Of a stretch of DNA of 64,000 nt, positions 26,085 through 36,400 are shown piece after piece. The DNA comes from Brevundimonas sp. NIBR10. Its GTDB lineage: Bacteria > Pseudomonadota > Alphaproteobacteria > Caulobacterales > Caulobacteraceae. Below the pieces are notes generated by a model. It had not been told where the DNA came from. It saw only the letters and a list, made by a program, of their open reading frames with translations, and did not search any database. Both the position numbers and the translations under genes were made by a program. The stretch covers positions 3,263,501-3,327,500 of the forward strand of contig NZ_CP115464.1 in NCBI RefSeq assembly GCF_027912515.1, read 5' to 3'. Positions within the stretch are counted from its first letter, which is position 1; each line of letters opens with the position of its first letter.

Positions 26085-28694
26085 TCAGGCGGCCTGATGC
26101 CTTGCAGCGACGGCGTTTTCCTCGCCCCGTTCGGCGTTCGCGGTCAACGCGAAATGGATGGCTTCGACCAGAGCGGCGATCTGCAACGGCTTGGCCACGC
26201 ATCCGTCCATCCCGGCGGCCCGATACGATTCGGTCTGGTGGCTCATGACATTGGCGGTCAAAGCGATGATCGGTGTCCGGGTCCGGCCGGTCTCGGCCTC
26301 CATCCCGCGGATGGTGCGAGCCGCCGTCGGTCCATCCATGACGGGCATCTGTACGTCCATCAGGATGATGTCCCATTCCTGGTCGCTCCAGGCCTCAACC
26401 GCGGCGCGGCCGTCGTCGACGACCGTCAGATCGACCCCCAGCTGATGCAGGAGCGTTTTCAGGACCAGCTGATTGACCGTGTTGTCCTCGGCGGCGAGGA
26501 CCTTGAGCGTCGACTCGGGTCTTGTCGCCTCTGCAGACGGCGGTGGCGTGTCGACACGCTGCTGCTCGCAACCGCGTTCAAGGGGCAGGACAATGGTGAA
26601 GGCGGTCCCCTCTCCCAGACGCGTCTCGACTCTGACAGCCCCGCCCATGAGCTTGGCCAGGTCACCGCAGATCGACAGACCCAGGCCCGTGCCGCCGAAC
26701 CGGCGCGTCGTGGATGCATCGGCCTGGGTGAATTTCTCGAACAGTGAGGCCACAGCCGCCTCGCTCATGCCGATCCCGGTGTCCGATACCGTCAGAAGAA
26801 GGACCTCGCCCTCCGTATCCGCCCTGACCCGCACCTCGCCGGCCTCGGTGAATTTGAGCGCGTTGGAGATCAGGTTGTAGACGATCTGGCGAACCCTTGT
26901 CGGGTCGCCGCGCCAGACGCCGCGCGCCTGCGGCTCGGTGACCAGACCGAAGGACAGGCCCTTCTTGTTCGCCAGCGCCGTGAACGCCGCGTGTGCCCCA
27001 CGCAGCAGTTCCTCCAGGTCGAAATCAATCTCTTCGAGAATCAGCTTGCCGGCCTCGATCTTGGCCAGATCCAGGATGTCGTTGAGGATCGCCAGCAGGG
27101 CTTCCCCGGACTGACGAACGACGTCCAGACGCTCGCGCTGTACCGACGACAGCGGATCAACCTCCATGGCCTGGACCATGCCGAGCACACCGTTCAGCGG
27201 GGTGCGGATTTCGTGGCTCATCATGGCCAGGAACGAGGATTTTGCGCTGTTGGCCGCCTCCGCCTCGATCTTGGCCGCGCGCAGCCGGTCGGCGATGACC
27301 TCCAGTTCCAGTGCGCGGCGCGCGGCGATGGAGACGTCGTGGGTGGTAACGACCCACCCGCCCGCGATCCGGGTGGCCACCGGGTGCAAGACCCGGCCTC
27401 CGGTCGTCCGCCACTCGGCGCTCGCCGGCTCTCCCGCCGACATGGCTGTCTGGAAACTCTTCCTGACCGATTTGGACCAGCATCCCCGCGATTGCAGGCG
27501 GTGCAGAATCTTGGACACAGGAAGGCCGGGCGACCGCATCGCCGACGGCAGTCCCAGGCCGGTCCAGAGGCGATCGTTCATGGCGACCAGACGCAGGGAC
27601 TCATCCAGGATCATCAGGCCGACGTCCGCGCCGATCAGCGCAGCCTGGGCCATGTCCGCGGTCAGGCCGGTCGTGGTGGCGGACGTATCCGCTGAACCTC
27701 GGCTCATGTCGCGAACCCGGCGCGCGGGCGCAGCCAGCAGTTCCGCAGCCCCGATCAGGGCGCAGGCCGGATTGACCAGGGCCCAGGTCGACAGGCCAGT
27801 GGCGACCGGGCTCAGCCGTCCCTTGGCGTCGAAGCGAGCCCGGAAGGGACTGGTCTCGAACATCGCCTGGGCTTCCAGGACGAATCGTCCGGTCAGGAAG
27901 ACACCCTGGGTCACACCGAGCGACAGGGCGGCCTGACCCGCGAAGTCACCAAGGATCCCCAGGAACTGATCCACCGACCGCGCGCAGGCTTCATCGGACC
28001 CGGTCCGGGCGTGAAGCAGCACCTCCAGCGGGGTCAGGGGCTCGCAGACCCCGCCCTCGATCTCGACCATCACTGAATGCAGGGCAGCCAGGCCGGGCCA
28101 GGATATGAGCCGTTCATACGAGACGCGGCCATGAATGATCGTCAGCCGCCGCAGCAGCTCGATCTCAAGCTCGTTCGACGGCGCGAACGCCAGGTGGCCG
28201 CCCTCGGTGTCGATGACGCGCGAGCCCGAGCCGTCGATATCGATAGCCGACACGCCCAGGCCAAAGTCGGGGCTGACAATCGCATACCGGCCCACCTCCA
28301 GCCCTTGAACCGGCGGAGCGAAGCGGCCGATCGACAGGGTGTCGCTGCGGTCCAGCCGGGTGACGCTGCGAGCCACCGCCGCCGAATCGTTGATCAGGCG
28401 TACGCCGCTGAAGCCCAGGACGGTCTCGAAATCGCGCCCCGAGAACCGCCAGCCGGACTGGGTGATCGTGACGGTGTCGGACCCGACGGGTGCGGCGACG
28501 GCCAGGCTCAGTCGGTCGGGTCGCGATCGGCCCGACGCGGACAGGAAGCTGTCCAGAGCGTCCACCGGGGTCGCAAAGCCGCTGACCGGCCGCTCGTCAT
28601 AGCCTGAGAACAGCGGCCGGCCGCCCTCGAAGCCATCGAGAAACGCAAACCGACATAGTGATGGCGTGACGTCGCCGACAATTCCCAGTGCCAT
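26085..28694 (-). CDS. Glucokinase-like sensor domain fused to PAS, histidine kinase and receiver
   Basis: 869-residue soluble hybrid kinase with no membrane segment. Residues 1-320 align by eye with bacterial glucokinase along the whole length. The E. coli Glk glucose ligands N99, D100, E157, H160 and E187 have counterparts N102, D103, E164, H167 and E194, and the 3- and 27-residue spacings among the last three are identical. The ATP loops are gone: GDVGGTN reads GDVTPSL and GAGTGLG reads SPDFGLG. A PAS-like region follows (about 345-455), then HisKA with His494 (SHEIRTPLNG), an ATPase domain (N611, GGTGLGLSIC near 667) and a receiver with Asp780 (LMDVQMP). I infer a cytoplasmic sugar sensor; its output partner is unknown. 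Confidence 0.85.
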   Translation of the reverse strand: MALGIVGDVTPSLCRFAFLDGFEGGRPLFSGYDERPVSGFATPVDALDSFLSASGRSRPDRLSLAVAAPVGSDTVTITQSGWRFSGRDFETVLGFSGVRLINDSAAVARSVTRLDRSDTLSIGRFAPPVQGLEVGRYAIVSPDFGLGVSAIDIDGSGSRVIDTEGGHLAFAPSNELEIELLRRLTIIHGRVSYERLISWPGLAALHSVMVEIEGGVCEPLTPLEVLLHARTGSDEACARSVDQFLGILGDFAGQAALSLGVTQGVFLTGRFVLEAQAMFETSPFRARFDAKGRLSPVATGLSTWALVNPACALIGAAELLAAPARRVRDMSRGSADTSATTTGLTADMAQAALIGADVGLMILDESLRLVAMNDRLWTGLGLPSAMRSPGLPVSKILHRLQSRGCWSKSVRKSFQTAMSAGEPASAEWRTTGGRVLHPVATRIAGGWVVTTHDVSIAARRALELEVIADRLRAAKIEAEAANSAKSSFLAMMSHEIRTPLNGVLGMVQAMEVDPLSSVQRERLDVVRQSGEALLAILNDILDLAKIEAGKLILEEIDFDLEELLRGAHAAFTALANKKGLSFGLVTEPQARGVWRGDPTRVRQIVYNLISNALKFTEAGEVRVRADTEGEVLLLTVSDTGIGMSEAAVASLFEKFTQADASTTRRFGGTGLGLSICGDLAKLMGGAVRVETRLGEGTAFTIVLPLERGCEQQRVDTPPPSAEATRPESTLKVLAAEDNTVNQLVLKTLLHQLGVDLTVVDDGRAAVEAWSDQEWDIILMDVQMPVMDGPTAARTIRGMEAETGRTRTPIIALTANVMSHQTESYRAAGMDGCVAKPLQIAALVEAIHFALTANAERGEENAVAARHQAA

Positions 28695-28743
28695 GGATTC
28701 CGCCCGTATCCTTTTTAACCATAAGCACCCAGTCCGGTTAAAA

Positions 28744-28754
28744 ATGTCTGAGTA
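28744..28754. promoter_or_regulatory. Candidate FadR/GntR-type operator (ATGTCTGAGTA)
   Basis: Reverse-orientation TCAGAC element between the hybrid kinase (minus) and the MFS carrier (plus). It lies 50 bases from the kinase start and about 150 from the carrier start. The 207-base gap contains no other feature I can support. Confidence 0.45.
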
Positions 28755-28901
28755 ATCACAAGCCTAGGGCGAGCACTGTTGACCCGGGCGTCGCCAGGGC
28801 GGACCTTGTCCTCCCGCTGGCCGAAAGTCCGCGCCACGATCAATCTGTGCTCGGCAAGCACCCGGCGGCCTCGTCGCCAATGCCTCAGGAACCGCCCCTT
28901 G

Positions 28902-30134
28902 ATGACGTCATCCAGACGCTCACCCGGATATCTTGCCCTGTACGCGCTCGCCTATGGCGGCGGGGCTGTCCTGTATGTTCCCCTGCTGACGCTTTTGCTG
29001 CCGCTGAAGGCCGAGCTCATTCGGCCGGACGACAAGCTGGCCTTGTTGGCCCTGATCACCGTCGGGGGTGCGCTGGCGGCCAGCGTCAGCAATATCGTCG
29101 TCGGCCACCTCAGCGATCGCAGCGTGCGGCTGGGCAAGGGACGTCGCCGATGGGTCGGAGCGGGCCTTGTGCTGACACTGCTGGCGCTCGCCGCAGTCTG
29201 GGCCAGCCGTTCGGCGATCGAACTGGCGGCGGCAATGATCGCCTTCCAGCTTGCCCTGAACATCCTGCTGGCCCCCTTGGTCGCCCTGGCCGCAGACGAG
29301 GTGCCGGATGCGCAAAAGGGGCTGCTGGGCGGGCTGATCGGCGCGGCCTATCCGTTTGGAGCCCTGGCCGCCGTCGTCGTCACCGCCCCGGCCGGCCTGA
29401 CGGAGGGACTTCAACTGGCACTGGTCGGCGGGGCTGGCGCGCTGGCGATCCTGCCCTTCCTGTTCCTGCGCGCCCCGACGCCGGAGCAGCCGGAAGCCAT
29501 CGCGCCGTCGAGCCGCACAGTCGGGCGGGTGCGAAACCTCGTCACGGTCACCGCGTCCCGCTGGCTGGTGCAGATGGCCAGCCTGATCCTGTTCGCCTTC
29601 TTCCTCTTCTATTTCCAGAGCGTCGATCATGGCGACGCGCACCTGTCATCACGCGACCTCGCGGGCCGCATCGCCTGGCTTCCCGGCGTAGCTGCGGTCC
29701 TGAGCGTTCCGCTCGCCATCTTTCTGGGCCGTCTGTCGGACCGAACCGGATCGCGGCGGTCCCTGCTGGCCGGCAATGCGGCGGTCGCCGTGGTGGGCCT
29801 TGCCGTCATGGCCGCATTTCCCCGGTGGGAGCCGGCTGCTCTGGGCTACCTGCTGTTCGCCTGTTCGAGCGGTGTCTTCCTGGCCCTGCAGACCACCTAC
29901 GCCATGCGGATTCTGCCCTCCCCGGACCATCGGGGGCGGGATCTCGGCTTCGTGAACCTCGCCAACACCGTTCCCAGCATCTTCGGCCCTTGGCTGACCG
30001 TGACCGTCGTGACGGCCGGTGGCTTTCGCCCCCTGATGTTGATCCTCGCCACGATCACCGCCCTGGCGGGATTGCTGATGCTGGTGGTCAGGGAACCGGC
30101 GACCGCTGTGGATCAGACCTCTTCGCGGCAATAG
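28902..30134 (+). CDS. MFS transporter, possibly a sugar carrier
   Basis: 410-residue, 12-helix carrier. Both halves have a motif-A-like loop (GHLSDRSVRLGKGRRR near residue 65 and GRLSDRTGSRR near 275), typical of sugar:cation carriers related to the SLC45/sucrose-maltose group. The substrate is not readable. ATG 28902 starts the hydrophobic N-terminus; an upstream extension to 28779 is not membrane-like. AGGA is 12 bases upstream, so initiation may be weak. Its 3' end overlaps the convergent halogenase by 22 bases. Confidence 0.78.
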   Translation: MTSSRRSPGYLALYALAYGGGAVLYVPLLTLLLPLKAELIRPDDKLALLALITVGGALAASVSNIVVGHLSDRSVRLGKGRRRWVGAGLVLTLLALAAVWASRSAIELAAAMIAFQLALNILLAPLVALAADEVPDAQKGLLGGLIGAAYPFGALAAVVVTAPAGLTEGLQLALVGGAGALAILPFLFLRAPTPEQPEAIAPSSRTVGRVRNLVTVTASRWLVQMASLILFAFFLFYFQSVDHGDAHLSSRDLAGRIAWLPGVAAVLSVPLAIFLGRLSDRTGSRRSLLAGNAAVAVVGLAVMAAFPRWEPAALGYLLFACSSGVFLALQTTYAMRILPSPDHRGRDLGFVNLANTVPSIFGPWLTVTVVTAGGFRPLMLILATITALAGLLMLVVREPATAVDQTSSRQ

Positions 30135-31594
30135 CTTTCGACGAAGGCCTGGTGCTTGGGCAGCGCCGTGACAGCCCGGTCGATGGAGCCCTTCAGGTCG
30201 CTCAGGGCCTTGGTCAACTGGTCGTCCGGGATCAGCTCGGCCATCCGATGGTGACCGCGTGGTCGAACCTCCTGCCCGAACAGCACCTGCATCCAGGATG
30301 CGACCCGAAACAGGTCGTCCGGCGACTGGTAGGCCTGGGCGCTTTCCTCGAACAGCGCGATCCGTTCGACCAGGGTCGACGGCACCGACATCTCGCGCTG
30401 ACGCAGCCAGAAGGGCTCGGGCCGATCGTTCAGGTGGTAGTGCAGGATGATGAAATCGCGAATCCCCTCCAGTTCGGCGCGGGACTGGGCGTTGAAGCGC
30501 GAGACCACAGCCGGACTGATGCCGTCGAACGGGAACTGCTGCATCAGCCGGGTCAACCCCGTCATGATCAGGTGGATGCTGGTGGACTCCAGCGGCTCCA
30601 CGAACCCGGCGGCGAGGCTCAGCGCGATGCAATTGCCCTCCCAGGCGCGCATGCGCCGACCCGTCCTGAACCGGATCAGCCCCGGCTCGATCAGCCGCTC
30701 GCCATCCAGCGAACCCAGCAGCCGCGCATGGGCCTCGTCATCCGACAGATGATCCGACGCATAGACCAGGCCGTTGCCGACACGGTGCTGCAGCGGGATG
30801 CGCCAGCGCCAGCCGGCGTCATGGGCGATGGCCCGCGTATAGGGCACGGCCGGGCCGGTCGAAGTCGTCTGCACCGCCAGCGCGCGGTTGGTGGGCAGCC
30901 ACTCGCCCCAGTCCTCGAACCCTACGCCCAGGGCGTCGCCGATCAGCAGGGCGCGGAAGCCCGTGCAGTCCAGGAACAGATCGCCCTCGATCCGCTGACC
31001 ATCGGCAAGCACCAGGGCCTCGATCAAACCGCCCTCGGCGTCACGCTCAACACGCGAGATCCGGCCTTCCACCCGCTTCAGCCCAACGGACTCGCTGCGG
31101 GCACGCAGGAACCGGGCATAGCGCCCGGCGTCCAGGTGATAGGCATAGTTCAGCCGCCCCTCGGGCCCGGTCATGAATTTGTCGGCGTCGGCCGCCTGGT
31201 GCTCGAAACAGTATTCGCCCAGATCACCGGCCAGACCGCGCCTGCGCGCATCGAGCCAGAAATGCTGGAAATCGCCCATCCAAGTCGACTTCCCGACGTC
31301 GCCGAAGGAGTGGATGTAGCGCGAACCCTCACGGCTCCAGTTCTCGAACGAGATCCCCAGCTTGAAGGTGGCCCCCGTCGTGCGCATGAACTCACGCTCG
31401 TCCAGCCCCATCAGGGCGTGAAAGGACCGCACCGTGGGAATGGTCGATTCACCGACGCCGACCGTGCCGATCTCCTCGGACTCGACCAGGGTCACGTCGA
31501 TCAGCGGCCCCAGCTGACGGGTCAGGACGGCGGCGGCCAGCCAGCCGGCCGTTCCGCCGCCTGCGATCACCACCCGGGTCTTTCGCTGGTCCAT
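30113..31594 (-). CDS. Flavin-dependent halogenase, tryptophan-halogenase family (copy 1)
   Basis: 493-residue FAD-dependent enzyme of the family that uses FADH2, oxygen and halide to form HOX and halogenate an aromatic, often indole. It has the FAD motif GGGTAGW near residue 12, GVGESTIP near 47, the catalytic Lys78 (ATFKLG, PrnA K79 equivalent), the signature W262-x-W264-x-I-P and Glu336-Ser337 (PrnA E346-S347). The active site is intact. A Brevundimonas relative, BrvH, brominates indole; the natural substrate of the group is unknown. It is last in the SapC-cupin-halogenase unit, with GGAGGG 8 bases upstream. Confidence 0.88.
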   Translation of the reverse strand: MDQRKTRVVIAGGGTAGWLAAAVLTRQLGPLIDVTLVESEEIGTVGVGESTIPTVRSFHALMGLDEREFMRTTGATFKLGISFENWSREGSRYIHSFGDVGKSTWMGDFQHFWLDARRRGLAGDLGEYCFEHQAADADKFMTGPEGRLNYAYHLDAGRYARFLRARSESVGLKRVEGRISRVERDAEGGLIEALVLADGQRIEGDLFLDCTGFRALLIGDALGVGFEDWGEWLPTNRALAVQTTSTGPAVPYTRAIAHDAGWRWRIPLQHRVGNGLVYASDHLSDDEAHARLLGSLDGERLIEPGLIRFRTGRRMRAWEGNCIALSLAAGFVEPLESTSIHLIMTGLTRLMQQFPFDGISPAVVSRFNAQSRAELEGIRDFIILHYHLNDRPEPFWLRQREMSVPSTLVERIALFEESAQAYQSPDDLFRVASWMQVLFGQEVRPRGHHRMAELIPDDQLTKALSDLKGSIDRAVTALPKHQAFVESYCREEV

Positions 31595-31605
31595 GGTCGG
31601 CCCTC

Positions 31606-32661
31606 CTATCGATTGAGTTTTTGCAGGACGCGGGCGCGCAACCGCCGGGCCGCCCGCTCGTCCAGCGCTGCAAGATCGCCGCGCGCGGCCTCAGGCAGGT
31701 GCCCCGACGCCTTGTCGGGGTCACCGAAGACGTAGAAGTCGAACAGAGACTTCCACGCGGCCTTCTCCCCCTCGGGGCGGCCACGCAGGCTCAGCAGGCC
31801 GTGCGTCAGGGTCGTCATCGGCGTGTCCATGAAGGCCGGCGCCGCGTTCCACCAGTAATTGATCATGGCGTTGAAATCGTCCAGCGCCTCGACATTGTGC
31901 CACCACAGGGCCGGGTAGAAGAGCACATCCCCCGGTTCCAGCTCGGCCACCTCACCGGCCTCGGCGGCCAGGGCGAAGCGCGGGAACCGGTCCAGATCGG
32001 GCGCGGACGGATCGACCAGGCTGACGACCTGCCCCCCCGGCGTCGGCTCGAGCGGACCGGGGTAGAGGTTCTCGATCTGATCAGGCGGAAACAGGGTGAA
32101 CCGGCGCCGTCCCACCAGGCAGCACGCCAGATTGTTCGACATGTCGAAATGGGTCGCCGCCGTGGTCCGGTTGCCCATCCAGATGCTGACCACAGGCGGG
32201 TCGCGCCCGTCATCACCGGACGCCGGAAAGACCAGCCGGTTCTCCTGACCGAGCCCCGGCAGATAGGTGTCCAGATCGGTCGACCCGACATAGACCGACG
32301 GTGACCGGTCGGTTCCGATCAGGGTCAGGGCGAAATCCAGATAGGCGCCGAGCGGCACCCGCTGGGCGTCGAAATTCAGCGCCTGGAGATCATCCCGGTA
32401 GAAGTACCGCCCGCCGATCTCGGGCGCTCCGGTGTAGCCCACGACCGGTCGGCCGGCGTCGAAACCCTTCAGATAGGCGACGGCGTCGTGCGGCCCTGCA
32501 CGGCCGGCCCGGGCCAGCGGCCAGTCCCTTGCCAGTCCCCTGAGGATCACAGGCTGTTGCGCCGCCAGCAGGCCGTCCATATCGACCATCGAGCCGGGCA
32601 CCGTCTCCACGACCCGGGTCCGCCGCGTCACTCGACCGACATTTGCGGCGGCTTCACTCAT
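31606..32661 (-). CDS. Cupin-like/JmjC-type Fe(II) oxygenase-fold protein (copy 1)
   Basis: 351-residue protein of the Cupin_8 group. The metal-binding triad is visible as THFDMS (H-x-D, near residue 165) and WWHNVE (His, near 248), with RRFTLFPPDQ between them, as in FIH-like 2-oxoglutarate hydroxylases. The substrate is unknown. These proteins recur beside receptor-linked halogenases and SapC, so a shared peptide or aromatic target is possible. The start lies in an ATGA overlap with SapC, and the halogenase follows after 11 bases. It is a paralogue of the gene at 59911. Confidence 0.82.
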   Translation of the reverse strand: MSEAAANVGRVTRRTRVVETVPGSMVDMDGLLAAQQPVILRGLARDWPLARAGRAGPHDAVAYLKGFDAGRPVVGYTGAPEIGGRYFYRDDLQALNFDAQRVPLGAYLDFALTLIGTDRSPSVYVGSTDLDTYLPGLGQENRLVFPASGDDGRDPPVVSIWMGNRTTAATHFDMSNNLACCLVGRRRFTLFPPDQIENLYPGPLEPTPGGQVVSLVDPSAPDLDRFPRFALAAEAGEVAELEPGDVLFYPALWWHNVEALDDFNAMINYWWNAAPAFMDTPMTTLTHGLLSLRGRPEGEKAAWKSLFDFYVFGDPDKASGHLPEAARGDLAALDERAARRLRARVLQKLNR

Positions 32662-33377
32662 TGGATGCCTTTGGCCGTCTTGAGCGCGATCAGGTGTTCG
32701 ATGTTGCCGAGTGAGGACACCGCCTGGATCGCCACAGCCAGCCACCCGGCGCGGTGGAGGGTCTCCAGCGCCGCGCCGTCCAGCCGGTCCAGACGCTCCC
32801 GCGAAAGGGAATGCACGCCGTCGAGGTCGTAGCGGTCGCCCTCCCCGACCGTGATGTCGATGGCGACCGGCTCGACCAGTCCCGCGGCTTCGAAGGCCGC
32901 AAACATCGACGCCTCGCGCTCCAGGCCGTCATAGACGACCGATAGCGCATCGCTGGCCCGGTCGAGACAGGGGGCCGCCCCGCCGTGCCGCAGGAATACG
33001 GGGTCACCTGCGCCGTCCTTCAAACGCGGATGATCGAGATCGACATTGATCTTCGCCTCACGCCCGGATCCATCCGACGCGGCCTGCAGGCCGATCGAGA
33101 ACGGTCCCCGACGATGGGCGGCCGGTACATAGCGCGCGCGCCATGTCTCGCCGTCCAGAAAGAGGTTCTCGTCCCGCTCCAGCCCCAGCAACACGACGGA
33201 ATAATAGGTCCCCGCAGCGTCCCGGCGGAACAGGATCGGATACTCGCGTTGCAAAGCCTCGAACTCGGCCGGGAAGACCCGTGTCTGGTTCACGGCATCG
33301 CCGAACTCGGCCCCGTATCCTCCACGGACCCGCAGGTCGGCGTGGTCGATATTGTTCAGAAGCACGATACTCGTCAC
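32658..33377 (-). CDS. SapC family protein
   Basis: 239-residue SapC-like protein with no signal peptide in the chosen reading. Recognisable stretches are VFPAEFEALQREYPILF near residue 35, the NLFLDGETWRARYVPAAHRRGPFSIGL region near 75, and the YDLDGVHSLSRERLDRL end. The name comes from a Campylobacter S-layer locus, but the biochemical role in receptor/halogenase loci is unknown. GTG 33377 is preferred for GAGGG 8 bases upstream. It is the first gene after the terminator that follows the TonB receptor. Confidence 0.85.
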   Translation of the reverse strand: MTSIVLLNNIDHADLRVRGGYGAEFGDAVNQTRVFPAEFEALQREYPILFRRDAAGTYYSVVLLGLERDENLFLDGETWRARYVPAAHRRGPFSIGLQAASDGSGREAKINVDLDHPRLKDGAGDPVFLRHGGAAPCLDRASDALSVVYDGLEREASMFAAFEAAGLVEPVAIDITVGEGDRYDLDGVHSLSRERLDRLDGAALETLHRAGWLAVAIQAVSSLGNIEHLIALKTAKGIQ

Positions 33378-33444
33378 AGGCGCACCCTCGTCGGCCGTGG
33401 AGGATGATCGCGTCCACGCCGCGTGGCAATCGGACGGGGCGACC

Positions 33445-33477
33445 AAAAAAAAGGGGCCGCCGACGAGCGGCGGCCCC
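33445..33477 (-). terminator. Intrinsic terminator after TonB receptor 1
   Basis: On the minus strand, a 10-base-pair GC stem (GGGGCCGCCG / CGGCGGCCCC, loop of 5) is followed by eight T residues. It lies 20 bases past the receptor stop and before SapC, so the downstream three genes depend on read-through or on their own promoter. Confidence 0.9.
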
Positions 33478-33496
33478 AGAACCGTATGCGATCGGG

Positions 33497-36400
33497 TCAG
33501 AAGCGCATGCGGGCGCCGAGGAGGTAGCGCGGTTTCAGCTCCTGGGCGAACCAGAGGTTCGTCTCGTCACGGCCGTGGGTTCTCACCGTCTCGCTGGTCA
33601 GGTTGATGCCTTCGAACGAGATGGCGATGTTCTCATTCACGTCGTAGCTGACGTTCATGTCCAGGGTACCGAAGGGTTCGGTGAACACCGGGTTCCTGTC
33701 GCCACCGCCGCGGTTGGTCTCGCTGAGGTACTTATCGCGCCAGTTGTAGGCGACGCGGGCGGAGAAACCGTACTTGTCGTAGATCAGCGTCACGTTGCCG
33801 CTGTTCGACAGACCCAGCAGAGCGAACTGGTCGATGCTGGGGCTGGCGCCGACATCGATGTCCACGTCGCCGTTGACGATCGTATAGGAGCCGGCGATGC
33901 CGAAGCCGGTGTCGCCCAGGAAGTACTGACCGGCGAACTCGAAGCCGTTGATGTTGGCTTCCTGCTGGTTGACCGGTTGAGCCACCGAGACCTGGAACAG
34001 CGGATCGTTGGCATCGGCCGTGATATCGACCGCAGCCAGGGTCGAGTCGACGAAGGCCTGGTTCAGCGACCGGTTCGGACCGGTGCGCTGGGCCTCGAAC
34101 TGGGCGGTCGCGGCTGCGACGTTGCCGTTGTTCTGGATCAGAAGCGCTGTGTAGGTGAACAGGTTGACGTCCGAGATGTCGGCGCCGAGCGTGGTCAACT
34201 GCGTGCGGGCCGTGCCGGACCGCGAACCGGCGGCTCCCGACGACGGGTCACGCAGGCCGAACAGGTTCCGCGTGAACTGACCCTGGCCGATGAAGTTGCG
34301 AACCTGCTTGTCGAAATAGCCGATCGAAACATAGCTGGACGGGGCGAAATACCACTCCGCCGAGAAGTCGATGTTGTCCGACAGCAGCGGCTGCAGGTTC
34401 GGGTTGCCCGAGTTGCCGGTTGCGACGCCACCGATCGCCGTCGGACGTCCCGGCGCATTGATCGTGCTGGCCGCGAACAGGTTGCCGAAGTCAGGACGGG
34501 CCAGGGTACGGCCGAACGATGCGCGCAGCTTGACGTCTTCGCGAGGCTCGATCGAGAAGTCCAGGGCCGGCAGCCAGTAGTCATAGCTGCCCGTGCCGCT
34601 GATGGGCTGGACCTGGGCACCCACGATACGGGTGAAGTCGTTGTCGGCGGTCCAGCGGATCTCGGTCGGAACGGCGACCAGCGAGGTCGACAGAACGTCC
34701 GTCGATTCGTAGCGGATGCCCGCCGTCATCGACGCCGGCATGGCACCGATCTCGCCGTCCCAGGACATCTGTCCGAACACGGCCCAGGTCTCTTCTTCAA
34801 CGGTGTTGAAGTCCTGACCGGTGATCGAGTTCGCATTGCCCGGCTCGACGGTGTTGTTGAGCGGGCTCCGGTCGCGGGCATAGACCGCCGACAGAGCGTT
34901 GTAGATGTCGACCGCGTTGCCGCGGAAGCCGACCAGCGACGCACCGGTGGCACCGGGATTGAAGCTGTCGAACTGGCAGGTGATGCAGAACTCTTCCAGC
35001 AGGCCAGCCGCGAAGCGATTGACGTCGCCCGGGTTGGTGATGCCCCAGTCGCCCAGTGTCTGTTGGGTCTGGGTACGCTGGCTCGTCATCTCGGAGTTGA
35101 TGTAGTTCCCGCCGAAGTCGAACCGGCTGCCGCCGCCGAAGTCATAGGTGCCGACGGCGTGGAGTTCCTTGATCTCCTGACGCTGTTGCGAGGCGTTGGT
35201 CCGCGCGATCTGCGAACCGATATCGCCGATGTCGAGGCGGCCGTTGTTGTTGCCGCGCAGCGCATCGTTGATGGTCATGGTCTGGACCGGGAAGCCGCTC
35301 GAGTAATCGACCGAGTGAGCGGCCACGACCGGGGCACCCATGCTGATCAGCGTCGACGACGTGCCGTTCGGCGCGTCGGGCAGGCTCTCGGCCGTCGACA
35401 TGTGACCGTCGATGTTGATCGAGAAATTGTCCGTCAGATCCCATTCCGCGTTCAGGCCGAACGACTCGATGGTGTCCTTGGTCGCGCGATACTGTTGCTC
35501 GAAGCCGGTGTCCTTGACGCCGTTGATGTTCTCCTGGAGCAGGACCGTGGTGGCGACGGCGGGGTTGGTATCGAACGTCACCTGGCGGAAGGGACGGTTG
35601 AACCAGTTGGTCTGGTCGGACCGGGCCTCTGTTGTGCTGTTCTGGGCGTACAGAACGTCGGCCGTCAGGGTCAGGGTGTCCATCGGACGCCACTGGAACA
35701 CGGCCTGGCCGTTGATCCGCTCGCGGGTCGATTCCGAGAAGTGGTAGCGGCTGTCGTTCGGAACCGCGATCAGCTGGTTCGTGGACGGACGGTTGGTGAC
35801 CGTCGTCTGGGCGTTGACGAAGCCGTTGGCCGGATCGAGGAAGACGTCGCGGGTGCGGATGTTCCAGGCGTTGGACGTGGCGCTGGCGGCGGCGCTGTCG
35901 CGGCTCTGGTAGCTTCCGAAGACCTGAACGCCGAACTTCTGATTGTCGTCGGTCCAGCTCAGCAGGCCGGAGGCTTCGGGCGTGATCTCATCGCCGCGAT
36001 CGACGCTGGTGTCGGCGACGGCCTTGACGCCGAAGCTGCCTTGCAGGCCGGATTCGCGGTTGTCGAGCGGCCGGCGGGTCACGACGTTGATCGTGGCACC
36101 GATACCGCCCGAGGGCATTTCGGCGCGGCCGGTCTTGTAGACCTCGAGGCGGCCGACGGCTTCGGAAGCGATGTTGGAGAAGTCGAACGAGCGGCTGGTC
36201 GCCGTCGCGAAGTCGACGTTCTGGTCGCCGCCGACGGCGACGACGTTCGCGGTCGGCATCTGCCTGCCGTTCAGGGTGACGAGGTTGAAGCCGCCGCCGA
36301 AGCCGCGAACCGTCACTTCGGAGCCTTCGCCGTTGACGCGGTTGATCGACACGCCGCTGACGCGCTGGAGCGACTCGGCCAGGTTGGTGTCGGGGAACTT

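Noticed and set aside
30113..31594. Halogenases as part of an antibiotic biosynthetic cluster
   Set aside because: No NRPS, PKS, tailoring or resistance genes accompany them; the setting is receptors and hydrolases.
28847..31735. 962-codon plus-strand frame running over the MFS and halogenase 1
   Set aside because: It crosses two genes with real family motifs in other frames; no protein logic.
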